A stretch of DNA of 64,000 nt from Cloacibacterium normanense (GTDB lineage: Bacteria; Bacteroidota; Bacteroidia; Flavobacteriales; Weeksellaceae), in the NCBI RefSeq assembly GCF_002943105.1, contig NZ_PTPZ01000009.1:1-64000 (forward strand), read 5' to 3'. The position numbers and the translations under genes are program-made. Below, in pieces: positions 23,553-32,186 of the stretch; position 1 is the first letter of the stretch; every line of letters begins with the position of its first letter. The notes under the pieces were generated by a model that saw only the letters and a program-made list of their open reading frames with translations, was not told where the DNA came from and did no database searches.

Positions 23553-24758
23553 TTATCTTTTTCTGGTTTCACCGTAGCCAATTAAACCGTCATAATTTCT
23601 ATCAAAAGGAGCGTAATATAAAAATGCCTGATATAAATTTTCGGTTTGCCAAAAATTACCATTAATTTCACCTAAATCAATGAAGCCTGTCGCATCTTTG
23701 GTAGCCAAAATATAATTGTAAAAACCTTGTTTCAAATAAATTCTGGCAATATATTTTTTAGCATTTTCATCATAAGACATTCTATTTTCTTCTGAAGGAA
23801 TGAAATCATTAAAAGCGCCTAAAACATAAATTTCCTTTTCTGTTTTTTCTGAATCCAAAGAAAAATACACCCAAGAATAATCCGCTTCTGTATCTGCATT
23901 TCTTTCAATTCCTAAATCATTTCTTCTGAAATAAAAAGCTCCGTTTACATCTGGCTGATATTGATAGTTAAGCGGAAAAGCCCAAACCGAATGCAAATAG
24001 GTATGATTTCCTTCGTCATCATTGTTCGTTGCAGCCACCATATCAAAAGGTTGATTCATATTTTTATTATCAAAATAATAGAACTCATTATTTCCCGGAT
24101 AAACCAAATTCATCTGTTGAAAAAGCAACTTATTTCCCATCGCTGCACTAGGTTTCTGATTATAAATCCCAAGTCCAAAATTATTATTTTGAATCACATT
24201 CAGACTAATGGAATTGAGGTTTGAGAACAAACTTGCTTGATTAGAAATCGCAGAAACTTCTATTCTTTGATTAAGATTTGGCGCTTTGCTATCTGCAAAT
24301 CTGGTTACATTAATCCCTAAATTCGCTCCATTTTCTACTACACAAAATCTTTTCTTAAAAAGGGGTTTATTCACTGATTCATCAAAAACGATGATTTCAT
24401 AATTTCCAGAAATTTTCAGTTGAGCTTTTTCATTCGGGAATTTTAAAGTGTAGTGTGTATACTTTTGAACCGTATTAAAAGAGTATCTAAAATCTTGAAT
24501 GTAAGAATTCACAGGACCTTTTGCATATTCTGTAAAAAACAAACCGTCATCTTTCCAATTTCTATCAAAATGTTTAAATGTATATCGATAAACCGTAGAT
24601 TTATTTTCTAAATCATCAAAATTCAAAACCAATTGTTCCCCAAATTTAATGACAGGTGTTTCATCATTGGTTTGAGGATTAAAAAGCTGAACACTTCTAA
24701 TTTTTTGACCAAAAACCAAAACAGAAAGCAATAAAAAAGTAAATTTTAGAAATTTCAT
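23553..24758 (-). CDS. Type IX secretion system plug protein (DUF5103 family)
   Basis: 401 residues. Signal peptide at 1-18 (hydrophobic run ending VFGQ). The body begins IRSVQLFNPQTNDETPVIKFGEQLVLNFDDL and contains the HFDRNWKDDGL, YIQDFRYSFNT, YTHYTLKFPN and YLHSVWAFPLNYQYQPDVNGAFYFRR patterns I associate with the T9SS plug. In Flavobacterium johnsoniae a plug protein blocks the periplasmic end of the SprA outer-membrane channel when it is not transporting. This agrees with the T9SS-sorted protein at 7694. It converges with the toxin gene. Confidence 0.8.
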   Translation of the reverse strand: MKFLKFTFLLLSVLVFGQKIRSVQLFNPQTNDETPVIKFGEQLVLNFDDLENKSTVYRYTFKHFDRNWKDDGLFFTEYAKGPVNSYIQDFRYSFNTVQKYTHYTLKFPNEKAQLKISGNYEIIVFDESVNKPLFKKRFCVVENGANLGINVTRFADSKAPNLNQRIEVSAISNQASLFSNLNSISLNVIQNNNFGLGIYNQKPSAAMGNKLLFQQMNLVYPGNNEFYYFDNKNMNQPFDMVAATNNDDEGNHTYLHSVWAFPLNYQYQPDVNGAFYFRRNDLGIERNADTEADYSWVYFSLDSEKTEKEIYVLGAFNDFIPSEENRMSYDENAKKYIARIYLKQGFYNYILATKDATGFIDLGEINGNFWQTENLYQAFLYYAPFDRNYDGLIGYGETRKR

Positions 24759-24816
24759 ATCACGAAGATAACGAAAATCGAGCCAAAATATTGAAAATTA
24801 AAACGCAGAAAATGAT

Positions 24817-24824
24817 TAAATTTG
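24817..24824 (+). promoter_or_regulatory. -7 box that fixes the start of the MBL-fold gene
   Basis: TAAATTTG predicts transcription from about 24831, excluding the upstream TTG (24791) and ATG (24812) and supporting the ATG at 24851. Confidence 0.55.
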
Positions 24825-24850
24825 AAATCTTAAAATCTAAACTTCAAAAC

Positions 24851-25486
24851 ATGCTCCACATTCATATTTTTCAGTTCAATCCTTTTTCAGAAAACACTTA
24901 CGTATTTTTTAATGACCAAAAAAATGGCGTCATTATAGACCCGGGAAACTGGAACGAAAAAGAAAATGAAATTCTAGAAAATTTCATCGAAGAAAAAGAA
25001 ATTTCTATCAAAAATATTTTATTGACTCATGCTCACATAGACCATGTTTTAGGCTTACAATGGGCTTTTGACACTTATAAAGTTGCCGTAAAAATGCACG
25101 AAGAAGAAAAAGATGTACTCGACAGAAATCCGATGTCTGCCAGAAATTATGGATTTGACTTCAAACCTTTTGTTGGCGAAATAGAACTTTTAAACGAAGG
25201 CGAAAAATACTTTATAGACGAAGATTCTTTTGAAATTTTCCATGTTCCGGGACATTCGCCAGGAAGCATAGCTTTCTACAATGAAGCGCAGAAATTTGTA
25301 ATTTCTGGCGATGCACTTTTCCAAGGAAGCATTGGGAGAACAGATTTATACAGAGGAAATCATGAGCAATTGCTAGAAAGCATTCGCACGAAACTTTTTA
25401 CTTTACCAGAAGAAACAGAAGTGTATAGCGGTCACGGAAACGCAACGCAAATCGGCTTTGAGAAAAAACACAATCCGTTTTTCTAA
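24851..25486 (+). CDS. MBL-fold metallo-hydrolase (glyoxalase II-like)
   Basis: 211 residues from the ATG at 24851. Metallo-beta-lactamase fold with THAHIDH (about 61-67), HVPGHSPGS (about 134-142), SGDALFQGSIGRTD (about 154-167) and a C-terminal SGHG. Residues for two metal ions are complete. It is shorter than classical hydroxyacylglutathione hydrolases and lacks their C-terminal helical domain, so it probably hydrolyses another thioester or is a general MBL hydrolase. Strong terminator follows. Confidence 0.88.
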   Translation: MLHIHIFQFNPFSENTYVFFNDQKNGVIIDPGNWNEKENEILENFIEEKEISIKNILLTHAHIDHVLGLQWAFDTYKVAVKMHEEEKDVLDRNPMSARNYGFDFKPFVGEIELLNEGEKYFIDEDSFEIFHVPGHSPGSIAFYNEAQKFVISGDALFQGSIGRTDLYRGNHEQLLESIRTKLFTLPEETEVYSGHGNATQIGFEKKHNPFF

Positions 25487-25493
25487 AAAATAA

Positions 25494-25525
25494 AAAAAGA
25501 GTCAAGTTTAATGCTTGACTCTTTT
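25494..25525. terminator. Bidirectional terminator between MBL and thioredoxin-like genes
   Basis: AAAAAGAGTCAAG / CTTGACTCTTTT stem with a 7-nt loop, A-run before and T-run after, between convergent genes. Confidence 0.85.
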
Positions 25526-25547
25526 GCTTCTTATGAGGTAATTTTAA

Positions 25548-26105
25548 TTATTTCCATTTGATATTACAACCCATGCTTGGTTTTTGTAATTCTTCCTGTG
25601 GATTTCCTGACAATAGATTTTCGAAAGCGATAATTAAGTCTTCACCTGTGATTTCTTTTTGATTTCCTGGTCTAGAATCATCCATTTGTCCACGGTAAAC
25701 CAAGTCTAATTTTTCATCAAAGAAATAAAAATCCGGTGTACAAGCTGCGTCATAAGCTTTTGCCACCGCTTGACTTTCGTCAAATAAATAAGGGAATTCA
25801 AATTTTCTTTCGATTTGAAATTCTATCATTTTTTCTGGAGAATCTGCTGGATATTTTTCTACATCATTCGCGTTAATAGCGATAAATTCTATTCCTTGCG
25901 TATGATAATCTTCGTATAATTCCGTCAATTTATCGATAACGTGTAAAACAAACGGACAGTGATTACACATAAAAATCACCAACGTTCCTTTTTCGCCTTT
26001 TAAATCTTCTAAAGATTGAATTTCGTTGCTGTGAGAAGGATTTGGTAGTTCAAAAAAAGGTGCTTTAGTACCTAAAGCGAGCATATTGGAAGGTGTATTT
26101 GCCAT
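25548..26105 (-). CDS. Thioredoxin/peroxiredoxin-like protein with CNHCPF motif
   Basis: 185 residues, no signal peptide. Thioredoxin fold of the AhpC/TSA-like type: APFFELPNP (about 14-22), LVIFMCNHCPFVLHV with the CxxC at about 47-50, IEFIAINANDVEKYPADSPEKM, FPYLFDESQAVAKAYDAACTPDFYFFD and LVYRGQMDDSRPGN. This is the CNHCPF subgroup, common in bacteria and of undefined substrate. The TAATTTTG box at 26137-26144 gives its promoter. Confidence 0.85.
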   Translation of the reverse strand: MANTPSNMLALGTKAPFFELPNPSHSNEIQSLEDLKGEKGTLVIFMCNHCPFVLHVIDKLTELYEDYHTQGIEFIAINANDVEKYPADSPEKMIEFQIERKFEFPYLFDESQAVAKAYDAACTPDFYFFDEKLDLVYRGQMDDSRPGNQKEITGEDLIIAFENLLSGNPQEELQKPSMGCNIKWK

Positions 26106-26136
26106 AACTATGGATTTATCATTAATTTATTGACTG

Positions 26137-26144
26137 CAAAATTA
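26137..26144 (-). promoter_or_regulatory. -7 box of the CNHCPF thioredoxin-like gene
   Basis: TAATTTTG on the minus strand, 31 nt before the ATG. Confidence 0.5.
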
Positions 26145-26150
26145 CGGAAT

Positions 26151-27056
26151 TTATTTTTCTATCTTCGATAAAATCTCATGAAGCTGCTCTACTGAATAAT
26201 CATACGGAAGCCAAGTCACATTTTCTACTTTTCTATTCCACGTTTCTTGACGTTTTGCATACCTGCGAGAGTTTTTCTTGATTTCTTCAATAGCAAAATC
26301 TAAATCCCAAGTCCCTTCTAAATATTTAAAAATTTCGGTGTAACCTACCGTTTGTAGCGGAACAAGGTTTTTATATCCTGTCAAAGATTTCACCTCATCT
26401 ATCAAACCATTTTCTAACATTTTATCTACTCGAAGATTAATTCTTTCGTACATGATTTCTCTGGGCGCAGTAATTCCTATTCTTACAACTTTAAAATCTC
26501 TTTTATGCTTAGGTTCTGCAATAATTTCAGAATATTTTCTGCCGGTCTGCCAAATCACATCTATGGCTCGTAATAATCTTCTGGGATTCTCTTTGTGAAC
26601 TACATTATAATATTCTTCGTCTAGATTTTTGAGAATTTCTTGGAGTTTTCCCAGACCTTCTTCGTCCAAAATTCTTTGTAAGTTTTTTTGGTTTTCAGCG
26701 TTGGCTTCTGGCAAATCGTTCAGTCCTTCTACAACTGCTTTTTCGTACATCATGCTTCCTCCAACCAAAACTGCAAAATCATTTTTCTCAAAAATTTCTT
26801 CTATTTTTTCCAAAGCATCTTCTTCATATTGACCTATAGAATAGTAATCTTGAACCGAAAGATGACCAATAAAATGATGTTTAGCTTTTGCTAATTCCTC
26901 ATCTGTAGGAGTTGCAGTTCCTATTTTCATTTCTTTGAAAAACTGTCTAGAATCACAAGAAATAATCTCTGTACCGAAATGTTTTGCCATTTCTATGGCC
27001 AGTTTTGTCTTGCCAATTCCTGTAGAACCAACGATAGAAATGAGTGTTTTCTGCAT
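26151..27056 (-). CDS. miaA: tRNA dimethylallyltransferase
   Basis: 301 residues. Adds dimethylallyl to N6 of A37 in tRNAs reading UNN codons. P-loop VGSTGIGKTKLA (9-20), then IISCDSRQFFKEMKIGTATPT (about 34-54), VLVGGSMMYEKAV with the conserved GGSxxY, NPRRLLRAIDV and QTVGYTEIFKYLEG; the order and length are standard. The ATG at 27056 lies only 4 bases after a TAAATTTG box, so the mRNA is probably leaderless. Confidence 0.95.
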   Translation of the reverse strand: MQKTLISIVGSTGIGKTKLAIEMAKHFGTEIISCDSRQFFKEMKIGTATPTDEELAKAKHHFIGHLSVQDYYSIGQYEEDALEKIEEIFEKNDFAVLVGGSMMYEKAVVEGLNDLPEANAENQKNLQRILDEEGLGKLQEILKNLDEEYYNVVHKENPRRLLRAIDVIWQTGRKYSEIIAEPKHKRDFKVVRIGITAPREIMYERINLRVDKMLENGLIDEVKSLTGYKNLVPLQTVGYTEIFKYLEGTWDLDFAIEEIKKNSRRYAKRQETWNRKVENVTWLPYDYSVEQLHEILSKIEK

Positions 27057-27060
27057 AGTG

Positions 27061-27068
27061 CAAATTTA
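27061..27068 (-). promoter_or_regulatory. -7 box of miaA, leaderless arrangement
   Basis: TAAATTTG on the minus strand, its last base 5 nt from the A of the ATG; the predicted start falls at or next to the start codon. Confidence 0.55.
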
Positions 27069-27134
27069 TTCAAAAAAAATCGTCCCAAGAAAATCTCGGA
27101 ACGATTTAAAAAAACACAAATGAAATTATTTTAT

Positions 27135-27458
27135 TTACTCTATTATTTCTGCATCGATAACTTTATTATCTTTCTTTACCGCATTTTTTTCGTTTTCCCA
27201 AATGATAAATCGGTCTACTTCTTTTAAAACCATCGGTAAAACCAATGCTAGAATTCCTAAATCATCTAAGAAAATTCCTGGTAAAAAATCTAATGGCGAA
27301 ATGATATAAACAAATGCTGCTAATGGAATGATTACATTCATGAGATCCATTTGAAATTCGCCTTTTTTGTACGCTTTAAACATTTTTAAAATTTTCGGAA
27401 ATTTAGAAAACAGTCCGTCTTTTTTAAATGCTTGAAACAACAATGCTATTTTTTTCAT
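27135..27458 (-). CDS. YkvA family membrane protein (DUF1232)
   Basis: 107 residues. DUF1232 core PLAAFVYIISPLDFLPGIFLDDLGILALVLPMVLKEVDRFI (split about 45-84), with the YxxSPxDFxP signature and two short membrane segments. Basic N-terminus. Function unknown in all bacteria I know of. The neighbouring genes (miaA, a TlpA-like thioredoxin) give no hint. Confidence 0.82.
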   Translation of the reverse strand: MKKIALLFQAFKKDGLFSKFPKILKMFKAYKKGEFQMDLMNVIIPLAAFVYIISPLDFLPGIFLDDLGILALVLPMVLKEVDRFIIWENEKNAVKKDNKVIDAEIIE

Positions 27459-27575
27459 TTTTATATTTTGAGTTTTTAGGTGTGTTGTAATTTAGATTTC
27501 AAAATCTTTGCCAATTTAAATTAAAAACTCTTTGCTTATTTTATTTTAATAGATTTTAACTTTATTTAATAATTC

Positions 27576-28133
27576 TTAAGGATTTACAGAATCCAAAAAC
27601 TGATGCACAGACTCAGAATTCCAATCTTTTGCAGCATCTTCTTTCATCAAAATCCTTCCATTTTTGCCCAAAATAAAAGTCGTAGGAAATACTTTTGGCA
27701 GCATTTTTTCAGAAAGTGGCGATGTAGCAAAATAAACCGGCGTAGTATAATTGTTATCTGTTAAGAATTTTTTCACTTTTTCTTCTTCATCTTGCATGGC
27801 AATCAGCACGAAAGCCACTTTATTTTTTTTGGCCTCGTATAATTTTTGAATACTCGGATATTCTGCTCTACAAGGTGGACACCAACTTCCCCAAAAATTT
27901 AAGAAAACGACTTTGTCCTTAAAATCTGCCAAATTCGCATCAGGAACATTCACTCCTTTCAGTTGAATATTCATTTCCTCAGCTGTAAAAGTGACATCTT
28001 TTTCTACTTTTTCTAAAGAAGGTTTCATCAAAATTTGTCGCTGAACAAACGCTCTAAAATCTGGAAACAAAAACATAGAAACCAGAAACACCGAAAGCAA
28101 TAATGTGAGCCAGTTTTTTCTTAAAAAGTTCAT
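27576..28133 (-). CDS. TlpA-like membrane-anchored thiol-disulfide oxidoreductase
   Basis: 185 residues. One N-terminal membrane helix (about 7-24), then a periplasmic thioredoxin domain with FLNFWGSWCPPCRAEYPSI (WCPPC at about 84-88), FVLIAMQDEEEKVKKFL and the cis-proline context PKVFPTTFILGKNGRI. WCPPC enzymes of this group reduce apocytochromes or other exported proteins, which would fit the cytochrome c encoded in this window, but no direct link is shown. Confidence 0.87.
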   Translation of the reverse strand: MNFLRKNWLTLLLSVFLVSMFLFPDFRAFVQRQILMKPSLEKVEKDVTFTAEEMNIQLKGVNVPDANLADFKDKVVFLNFWGSWCPPCRAEYPSIQKLYEAKKNKVAFVLIAMQDEEEKVKKFLTDNNYTTPVYFATSPLSEKMLPKVFPTTFILGKNGRILMKEDAAKDWNSESVHQFLDSVNP

Positions 28134-28138
28134 AAATT

Positions 28139-28178
28139 GATGTGTTGATGTGATAATTTGTTGATGTGATAATATTTA
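28139..28178. repeat. Octamer array F
   Basis: Units of 8 nt in register, GATGTGTT, GATGTGAT (twice) and AATTTGTT, then a decayed unit, directly upstream of the TlpA-like gene start. It resembles the heptamer arrays but with a period of eight. Confidence 0.6.
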
Positions 28179-28183
28179 TTTTT

Positions 28184-28232
28184 ACACCCCGACTTCGCTT
28201 TGCGAAGCCACCCCTCTAAAAGAGGGGAACTC
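28184..28232. repeat. CACCCC-type intergenic element
   Basis: CACCCCGACTTCGC, a short TTCGC/GCGAA hairpin, then CCCCTCT/AGAGGGG hairpin. Such CACCCC...CCCCTC...GAGGGG blocks recur, as far as I recall, between flavobacterial genes. It follows the octamer array and can fold into two stems downstream of the WCGDA thioredoxin-like gene. Confidence 0.5.
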
Positions 28233-28238
28233 TTCTAA

Positions 28239-28796
28239 CTACAGTAGTTCTAAAATTTCTTGAATTGCATCTTTACCTTTATTTTTAGCGTAATACACTT
28301 GTAAATCGTTATAAAACTCTTCACGAGGATACGTTTCTGGATTTTCTTTGAATTTTTTCAATAATTCTGTTCCATATTGCGGTCTTGGTCCCCAAACATT
28401 TTTCAGCGAAAAATCTTCATTCAAGATTAAAATTTTAGGAATAGATTGGGTTCCGTTCGTTAGGAATTGGTCAATTAAAGAAGTATCAGAATCACGATAG
28501 AAAATTCTCACATCATTATGTCCTTCAAAAAATTTAGAAACAGCAGGAACAGTAGCACTTGCATCTCCGCACCAAGGTTCTGTGATGATAAGGATTTTAC
28601 CATTGAAGTTTTTAGATTTCAGCGTTTCTAATTGCTTCTCGTCTACTTTATAAGTTTTCAAAGTTCTGTTCATTCTCTGAAGCCCCAATTCATAATATTC
28701 ATTATGGTCATCTTCAGGATTTTGAACTTCAATTCTACGTTCCGTTTCTTTAATATATTCGTCAAAAGTGACTGCGTTTTGCCAGTAATTTTTCAT
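28239..28796 (-). CDS. Thioredoxin-like protein with WCGDA active-site motif
   Basis: 185 residues, no signal peptide. Helical N-terminal part (about 1-65), then a thioredoxin fold with KILIITEPWCGDASATVP (about 68-85) where the second active-site cysteine is missing (WCGDA instead of WCxxC), followed by VRIFYRDSDTSLIDQFLTNGTQSIPKILIL with the cis-proline. This belongs to a one-cysteine thioredoxin-like group that is frequent in Bacteroidota and Firmicutes. It lies 9 bases after aroC on the same strand. Confidence 0.82.
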   Translation of the reverse strand: MKNYWQNAVTFDEYIKETERRIEVQNPEDDHNEYYELGLQRMNRTLKTYKVDEKQLETLKSKNFNGKILIITEPWCGDASATVPAVSKFFEGHNDVRIFYRDSDTSLIDQFLTNGTQSIPKILILNEDFSLKNVWGPRPQYGTELLKKFKENPETYPREEFYNDLQVYYAKNKGKDAIQEILELL

Positions 28797-28805
28797 TTTT
28801 AAATT

Positions 28806-29867
28806 TTAAATTCTTCTAATCTGATTCATCAAAAACAAGTCCGCAAGAACAAATGCTGCCAAATTTTCCACTACGGGAACTGCTCTTGGCAAAACACAAG
28901 GGTCATGTCTTCCTTTTCCTTCTACAATAACTAAATTTCCGTCTTTATCTACACTTTCTTGAGGTCTAAGAATCGTAGCAATTGGTTTAAAAGCAACACG
29001 GAAATAAATGTCCATTCCGTTTGAAATCCCACCTTGAATTCCGCCAGAAAGATTAGTTTTCGTAGTAAAATCTTCATTGAACAAATCATTATGCTCTTTT
29101 CCAGTCATCGTTGCTCCACAAAAACCGCTTCCGTACTCAAAACCTTTTGCAGCATTGATATTCATCATCGCTTTTGCCAATTCTGCCTGTAATTTTAGGA
29201 AAATAGGTTCGCCAATTCCTACAGGAAGATTTTTGATGACACAAGTAATGGTTCCACCGATGGTATTTCCTTCTTTTTTGATTTCCTTGATTTTAGAAAT
29301 CATTTTCTCGGCGGTTTCTTCGTCTGGACAACGAACGTCATTGCTTTCGATTTTAGAAAAATCTAAATCCTGATAAGGTTTCATGCAAAAAATATCTCCC
29401 ACCGAAGAAACATAAGCATGAATTTCTACATTTTCGGGTAAAATATGTTTCGCCAAAGCTCCTGCTGCAACCCAATTGATGGTTTCTCGCGCAGAAGATT
29501 TTCCACCACCTCTATAATCTCTGATTCCAAACTTTTGGTCATACGTAAAATCTGCATGAGAAGGTCTGTAAGCAGTGGCAATATGTTCGTAATCTTTCGA
29601 TTTTTGATTTTCATTATAAATCACAAAACCAATCGGAGTTCCTGTAGATTTCCCCTCAAAAGTTCCCGAAAGAAATTGTACGGTATCACTTTCTTTTCTT
29701 TGGGTAACGATAGAACTTTGACCAGGTTTTCTGCGGTCAAGTTGATGCTGAATTTCTTCAAAATTAATTTCAATTCCTGCTGGAAAATTGGTGATAATTC
29801 CACCATAAGCTATTCCGTGACTTTCGCCAAAGGTAGAAAGTGTGAGAAAATTTCCTAAATTGTTCAT
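28806..29867 (-). CDS. aroC: Chorismate synthase
   Basis: 353 residues. Converts 5-enolpyruvylshikimate 3-phosphate to chorismate, using reduced FMN. Motifs: [19 protein letters not shown] (about 14-32), [55 protein letters not shown] (split about 103-131, FMN loop) and [14 protein letters not shown] at the end. The ATG lies 5 bases from a TAACTTTG box, giving a near-leaderless mRNA. The WCGDA thioredoxin-like gene follows. Confidence 0.96.
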   Translation of the reverse strand: MNNLGNFLTLSTFGESHGIAYGGIITNFPAGIEINFEEIQHQLDRRKPGQSSIVTQRKESDTVQFLSGTFEGKSTGTPIGFVIYNENQKSKDYEHIATAYRPSHADFTYDQKFGIRDYRGGGKSSARETINWVAAGALAKHILPENVEIHAYVSSVGDIFCMKPYQDLDFSKIESNDVRCPDEETAEKMISKIKEIKKEGNTIGGTITCVIKNLPVGIGEPIFLKLQAELAKAMMNINAAKGFEYGSGFCGATMTGKEHNDLFNEDFTTKTNLSGGIQGGISNGMDIYFRVAFKPIATILRPQESVDKDGNLVIVEGKGRHDPCVLPRAVPVVENLAAFVLADLFLMNQIRRI

Positions 29868-29872
29868 AAAAG

Positions 29873-29880
29873 CAAAGTTA
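29873..29880 (-). promoter_or_regulatory. -7 box of aroC, near-leaderless arrangement
   Basis: TAACTTTG on the minus strand, ending 6 nt from the A of the start codon. Confidence 0.55.
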
Positions 29881-29888
29881 GTGAAAAG

Positions 29889-29957
29889 GAGTGAGGTGCG
29901 AAGTGCGAGTTGTAAGATTTTTATAACATAAGAACTTGTATCACGTAACTCGTATCA
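29889..29957. repeat. Inverted heptamer arrays G between aroC and a membrane protein gene
   Basis: Plus-strand units including GTGCGAA and GTGCGAG (29889-29916), then, after about 17 bases, units in the opposite orientation (GATACGA, GTTACGT, GATACAA on the minus strand, about 29934-29957) running up to the stop of the neighbouring gene. Confidence 0.6.
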
Positions 29958-31562
29958 AAATTTAGAGATAATTCCCTTCAATTTTTCTTTATCTTTAGTT
30001 GACAGTTTCTTCCAAACGAAACCATCTTTTATGTTCTTTGATATTTTTTGCGGAAAAATTCCTGCTTCGTAATATTTTTTTACTGAATATGGAGCAATCG
30101 ATGGATGTGGCGTATCATAAGCCAAATGATGATGTGGTATGTAAAATTTAAGGTTACCTATTTTAAACTCAGAATATTTAAAAGCCGCAAAAGAAGCTGG
30201 TCTATATATCTGTTTCTGAGTAAAACCTTGCATATAATGTCCTGATTTAAATGATGGGAAATTCTTTTGTAAAAGTTGAGGGAAAGATAAAGAAAAAAGG
30301 ATAAAAAAAACTCCGATAAAAAAACTAGCAAAGGATAATTTTTGTTTAATTTTTGTTTGAAAAAGAATTAGAAAAAAAACAAAGAAAATTGCTATAAAAA
30401 AACGGTGCTGAGCTGAGAAAATAAGTACGAGAAAACTTTTGAAAAAAATAGCAATAAATAGGGCGGTAGTTAATCTATTTCTTTGTATTAATGCTAAGGT
30501 CCCAAATGAAAACATTACAAAAATAAAAGCAAAATGAATATATTTTTTATAAGAGTTTAAAGTGAACCAATTATAAATATAATCCCATGTAGTAAATTTT
30601 TTTATTTCAGAAATACTGTATTGCAAATCGTATGTTTTCATTAAAGCCAGTTCAGAAGATTGTTTCAGCACATCTTGATGAGGCATCCATAAAAGGTGAA
30701 GATTGCCAATTTGGATAGGGAAAAAAGGATAACCAAATACTATGATATTCTTAAAAATATAAATTCCTAAAACCATAATTCCCAAGCCTGCATATTTAAA
30801 ATTTTCTTTTTTAAAGAAATACATTGTAACAAATAATAATACCCAAACAATAGTAGGTTTTATTGTGAAAATGAAAGCAGAAAAGGCAAAAAGAAGTTTG
30901 ATATTTTTGTTACCATTTATTACCTCATTTAAGATAATAAGTGATAATGCAATCGCGGGCAAATCAGAATTAGGAGACTGTATGAAAAACAAAAAAATAG
31001 GCAAAATAAAAAGCGTGGCCCAAGCTTTTTTTTCTAAAATATAAAGCAAAAAAACCAATAGAAAAATTACATTTATCCTAAGGAAAACATCAGAAAAATT
31101 AGAAAAACCCGCTTGGAAAATATGCCAAACAGACATTTGCGCATATATCAACTCAATATTTGCTAAGCCCTTTGTTAATCCGAACTCTCTTAGCCAGTGA
31201 ATACTAGGAACATAATACCCAAAATGATCAATAATGAAAGGATAATAACTACCTGCAAAAACTATTGGTAAACTAAGTACCAAAAATTTTATCATCTCTT
31301 CATTCTTATATTTTAAAAAATCTTTATAACTTTTGAAATAAAAAAAGGATATTACACCTATGCCTAAACTTATACTCTCAACCCATATATTAAGCGGAAG
31401 AAAAAAAGCTAAAACTTGCCAAATTAAGGTTAAAAAAAACATTCCAGAAAATAATTTAGCCGAAAGACCAGACCAAATCCTCCCAAACAACTTTTGGAAA
31501 ATCTCACCAAAACCCATCAAAACGGGAAAAATAATCAATAAAGAAAGAAAAATTTTAAGCAT
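29955..31562 (-). CDS. Large integral membrane protein, possibly GT-C-like (LIC_10190 type)
   Basis: 535 residues with about 12 hydrophobic helices and a C-terminal soluble tail (about 440-535). Short loops contain YYPFIIDHFGYYVPSIHWLREFG (about 105-127) and FGYPFFPIQIGN (about 280-291), a layout resembling polytopic membrane proteins annotated as LIC_10190-like or as glycosyltransferases of the GT-C type, whose first loop has acidic residues. No activity can be assigned. Its A/T content is higher than that of its neighbours and the frame is intact. It may belong to surface glycan synthesis. Confidence 0.6.
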   Translation of the reverse strand: MLKIFLSLLIIFPVLMGFGEIFQKLFGRIWSGLSAKLFSGMFFLTLIWQVLAFFLPLNIWVESISLGIGVISFFYFKSYKDFLKYKNEEMIKFLVLSLPIVFAGSYYPFIIDHFGYYVPSIHWLREFGLTKGLANIELIYAQMSVWHIFQAGFSNFSDVFLRINVIFLLVFLLYILEKKAWATLFILPIFLFFIQSPNSDLPAIALSLIILNEVINGNKNIKLLFAFSAFIFTIKPTIVWVLLFVTMYFFKKENFKYAGLGIMVLGIYIFKNIIVFGYPFFPIQIGNLHLLWMPHQDVLKQSSELALMKTYDLQYSISEIKKFTTWDYIYNWFTLNSYKKYIHFAFIFVMFSFGTLALIQRNRLTTALFIAIFFKSFLVLIFSAQHRFFIAIFFVFFLILFQTKIKQKLSFASFFIGVFFILFSLSFPQLLQKNFPSFKSGHYMQGFTQKQIYRPASFAAFKYSEFKIGNLKFYIPHHHLAYDTPHPSIAPYSVKKYYEAGIFPQKISKNIKDGFVWKKLSTKDKEKLKGIISKF

Positions 31563-31581
31563 TATGTAAATATAAATAAAA

Positions 31582-31612
31582 AAATCCCGAAAATTTTAAA
31601 TTTTCAGGATTT
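31582..31612 (-). terminator. tRNA-Cys terminator
   Basis: AAATCC.GAAAATTT / AAATTTTC.GGATTT stem with one mismatch, followed on the minus strand by T7, 19 bases after the tRNA. Confidence 0.7.
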
Positions 31613-31630
31613 GTGTTGTTGTGTGCGTTG

Positions 31631-31701
31631 AGGTACCTAGCGGATTCGAACCGCTGTAGATGGTGTTGCAGACCACTGCCTAGCCGCTCGGCCAAAGTAC
31701 C
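31631..31701 (-). tRNA. tRNA-Cys (GCA)
   Basis: 71 nt. Acceptor GGTACTT pairs with AGGTACC (one G-U), discriminator U as usual for cysteine, anticodon GCA, and T-arm GGTTCGAATCC. CCA is not encoded. Confidence 0.95.
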
Positions 31702-31765
31702 ATGTGTTTCGGAGTGCAAATATAGGATTTTTTCAGAATTTTAAAAATTTTAGAAATAGATTTTT

Positions 31766-32125
31766 TTAAAAAATTTCTTCAATTTCTACGCTTGCACCTT
31801 TCATTTCCGCTCTTAACGGCGGTCTAGTTTTTGTTATTTTGATTTTAATTTTCTGAACCTGAGGAAATTCTGATTTAATTTTTCTAATAATCCTACCCGC
31901 TACGTGTTCTAACAAATGTGAAAGAATTTCCATTTCTTCATGAATAATATCGTTAATCAATGCATAATTAATGGTATCATTCAAGTCATCGGTCTCAGTA
32001 GCTTTGGTAATATCTGCTACAATTTCTGCATTGATAATGTAATAGGTTCCTAAAATTTTCTCTTCGGGTAGAACACCATGATAGGCATAAATCTTAATAT
32101 CTTCTAAAAGTATTTTTGAGGTCAT
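31766..32125 (-). CDS. folB: Dihydroneopterin aldolase
   Basis: 119 residues. Converts dihydroneopterin to 6-hydroxymethyl-dihydropterin and glycolaldehyde in folate synthesis. Motifs are IKIYAYHGVLPEEKILG (about 10-26, substrate glutamate), TDDLNDTINYALI (about 45-57), LLEHVAGRI with the pterin-binding glutamate, and KIKITKTRPPL with the catalytic lysine (about 99). Length is typical. nadA lies upstream on the same strand, separated by a heptamer array. Confidence 0.92.
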   Translation of the reverse strand: MTSKILLEDIKIYAYHGVLPEEKILGTYYIINAEIVADITKATETDDLNDTINYALINDIIHEEMEILSHLLEHVAGRIIRKIKSEFPQVQKIKIKITKTRPPLRAEMKGASVEIEEIF

Positions 32126-32139
32126 CTGAAAAATTGGGA

Positions 32140-32167
32140 GTTTCGGGATACGAGTTACAAGTAAAAA
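32140..32167 (+). repeat. Heptamer array H between nadA and folB
   Basis: Four units in register: GTTTCGG, GATACGA, GTTACAA, GTAAAAA. GATACGA also occurs in array G. Confidence 0.55.
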
Positions 32168-32186
32168 CTCATATCTATTTTTATTT

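Noticed and set aside
29445-29858. 137-codon plus-strand frame antisense to aroC
   Set aside because: Mirror of the conserved chorismate synthase coding sequence; no promoter or family features.
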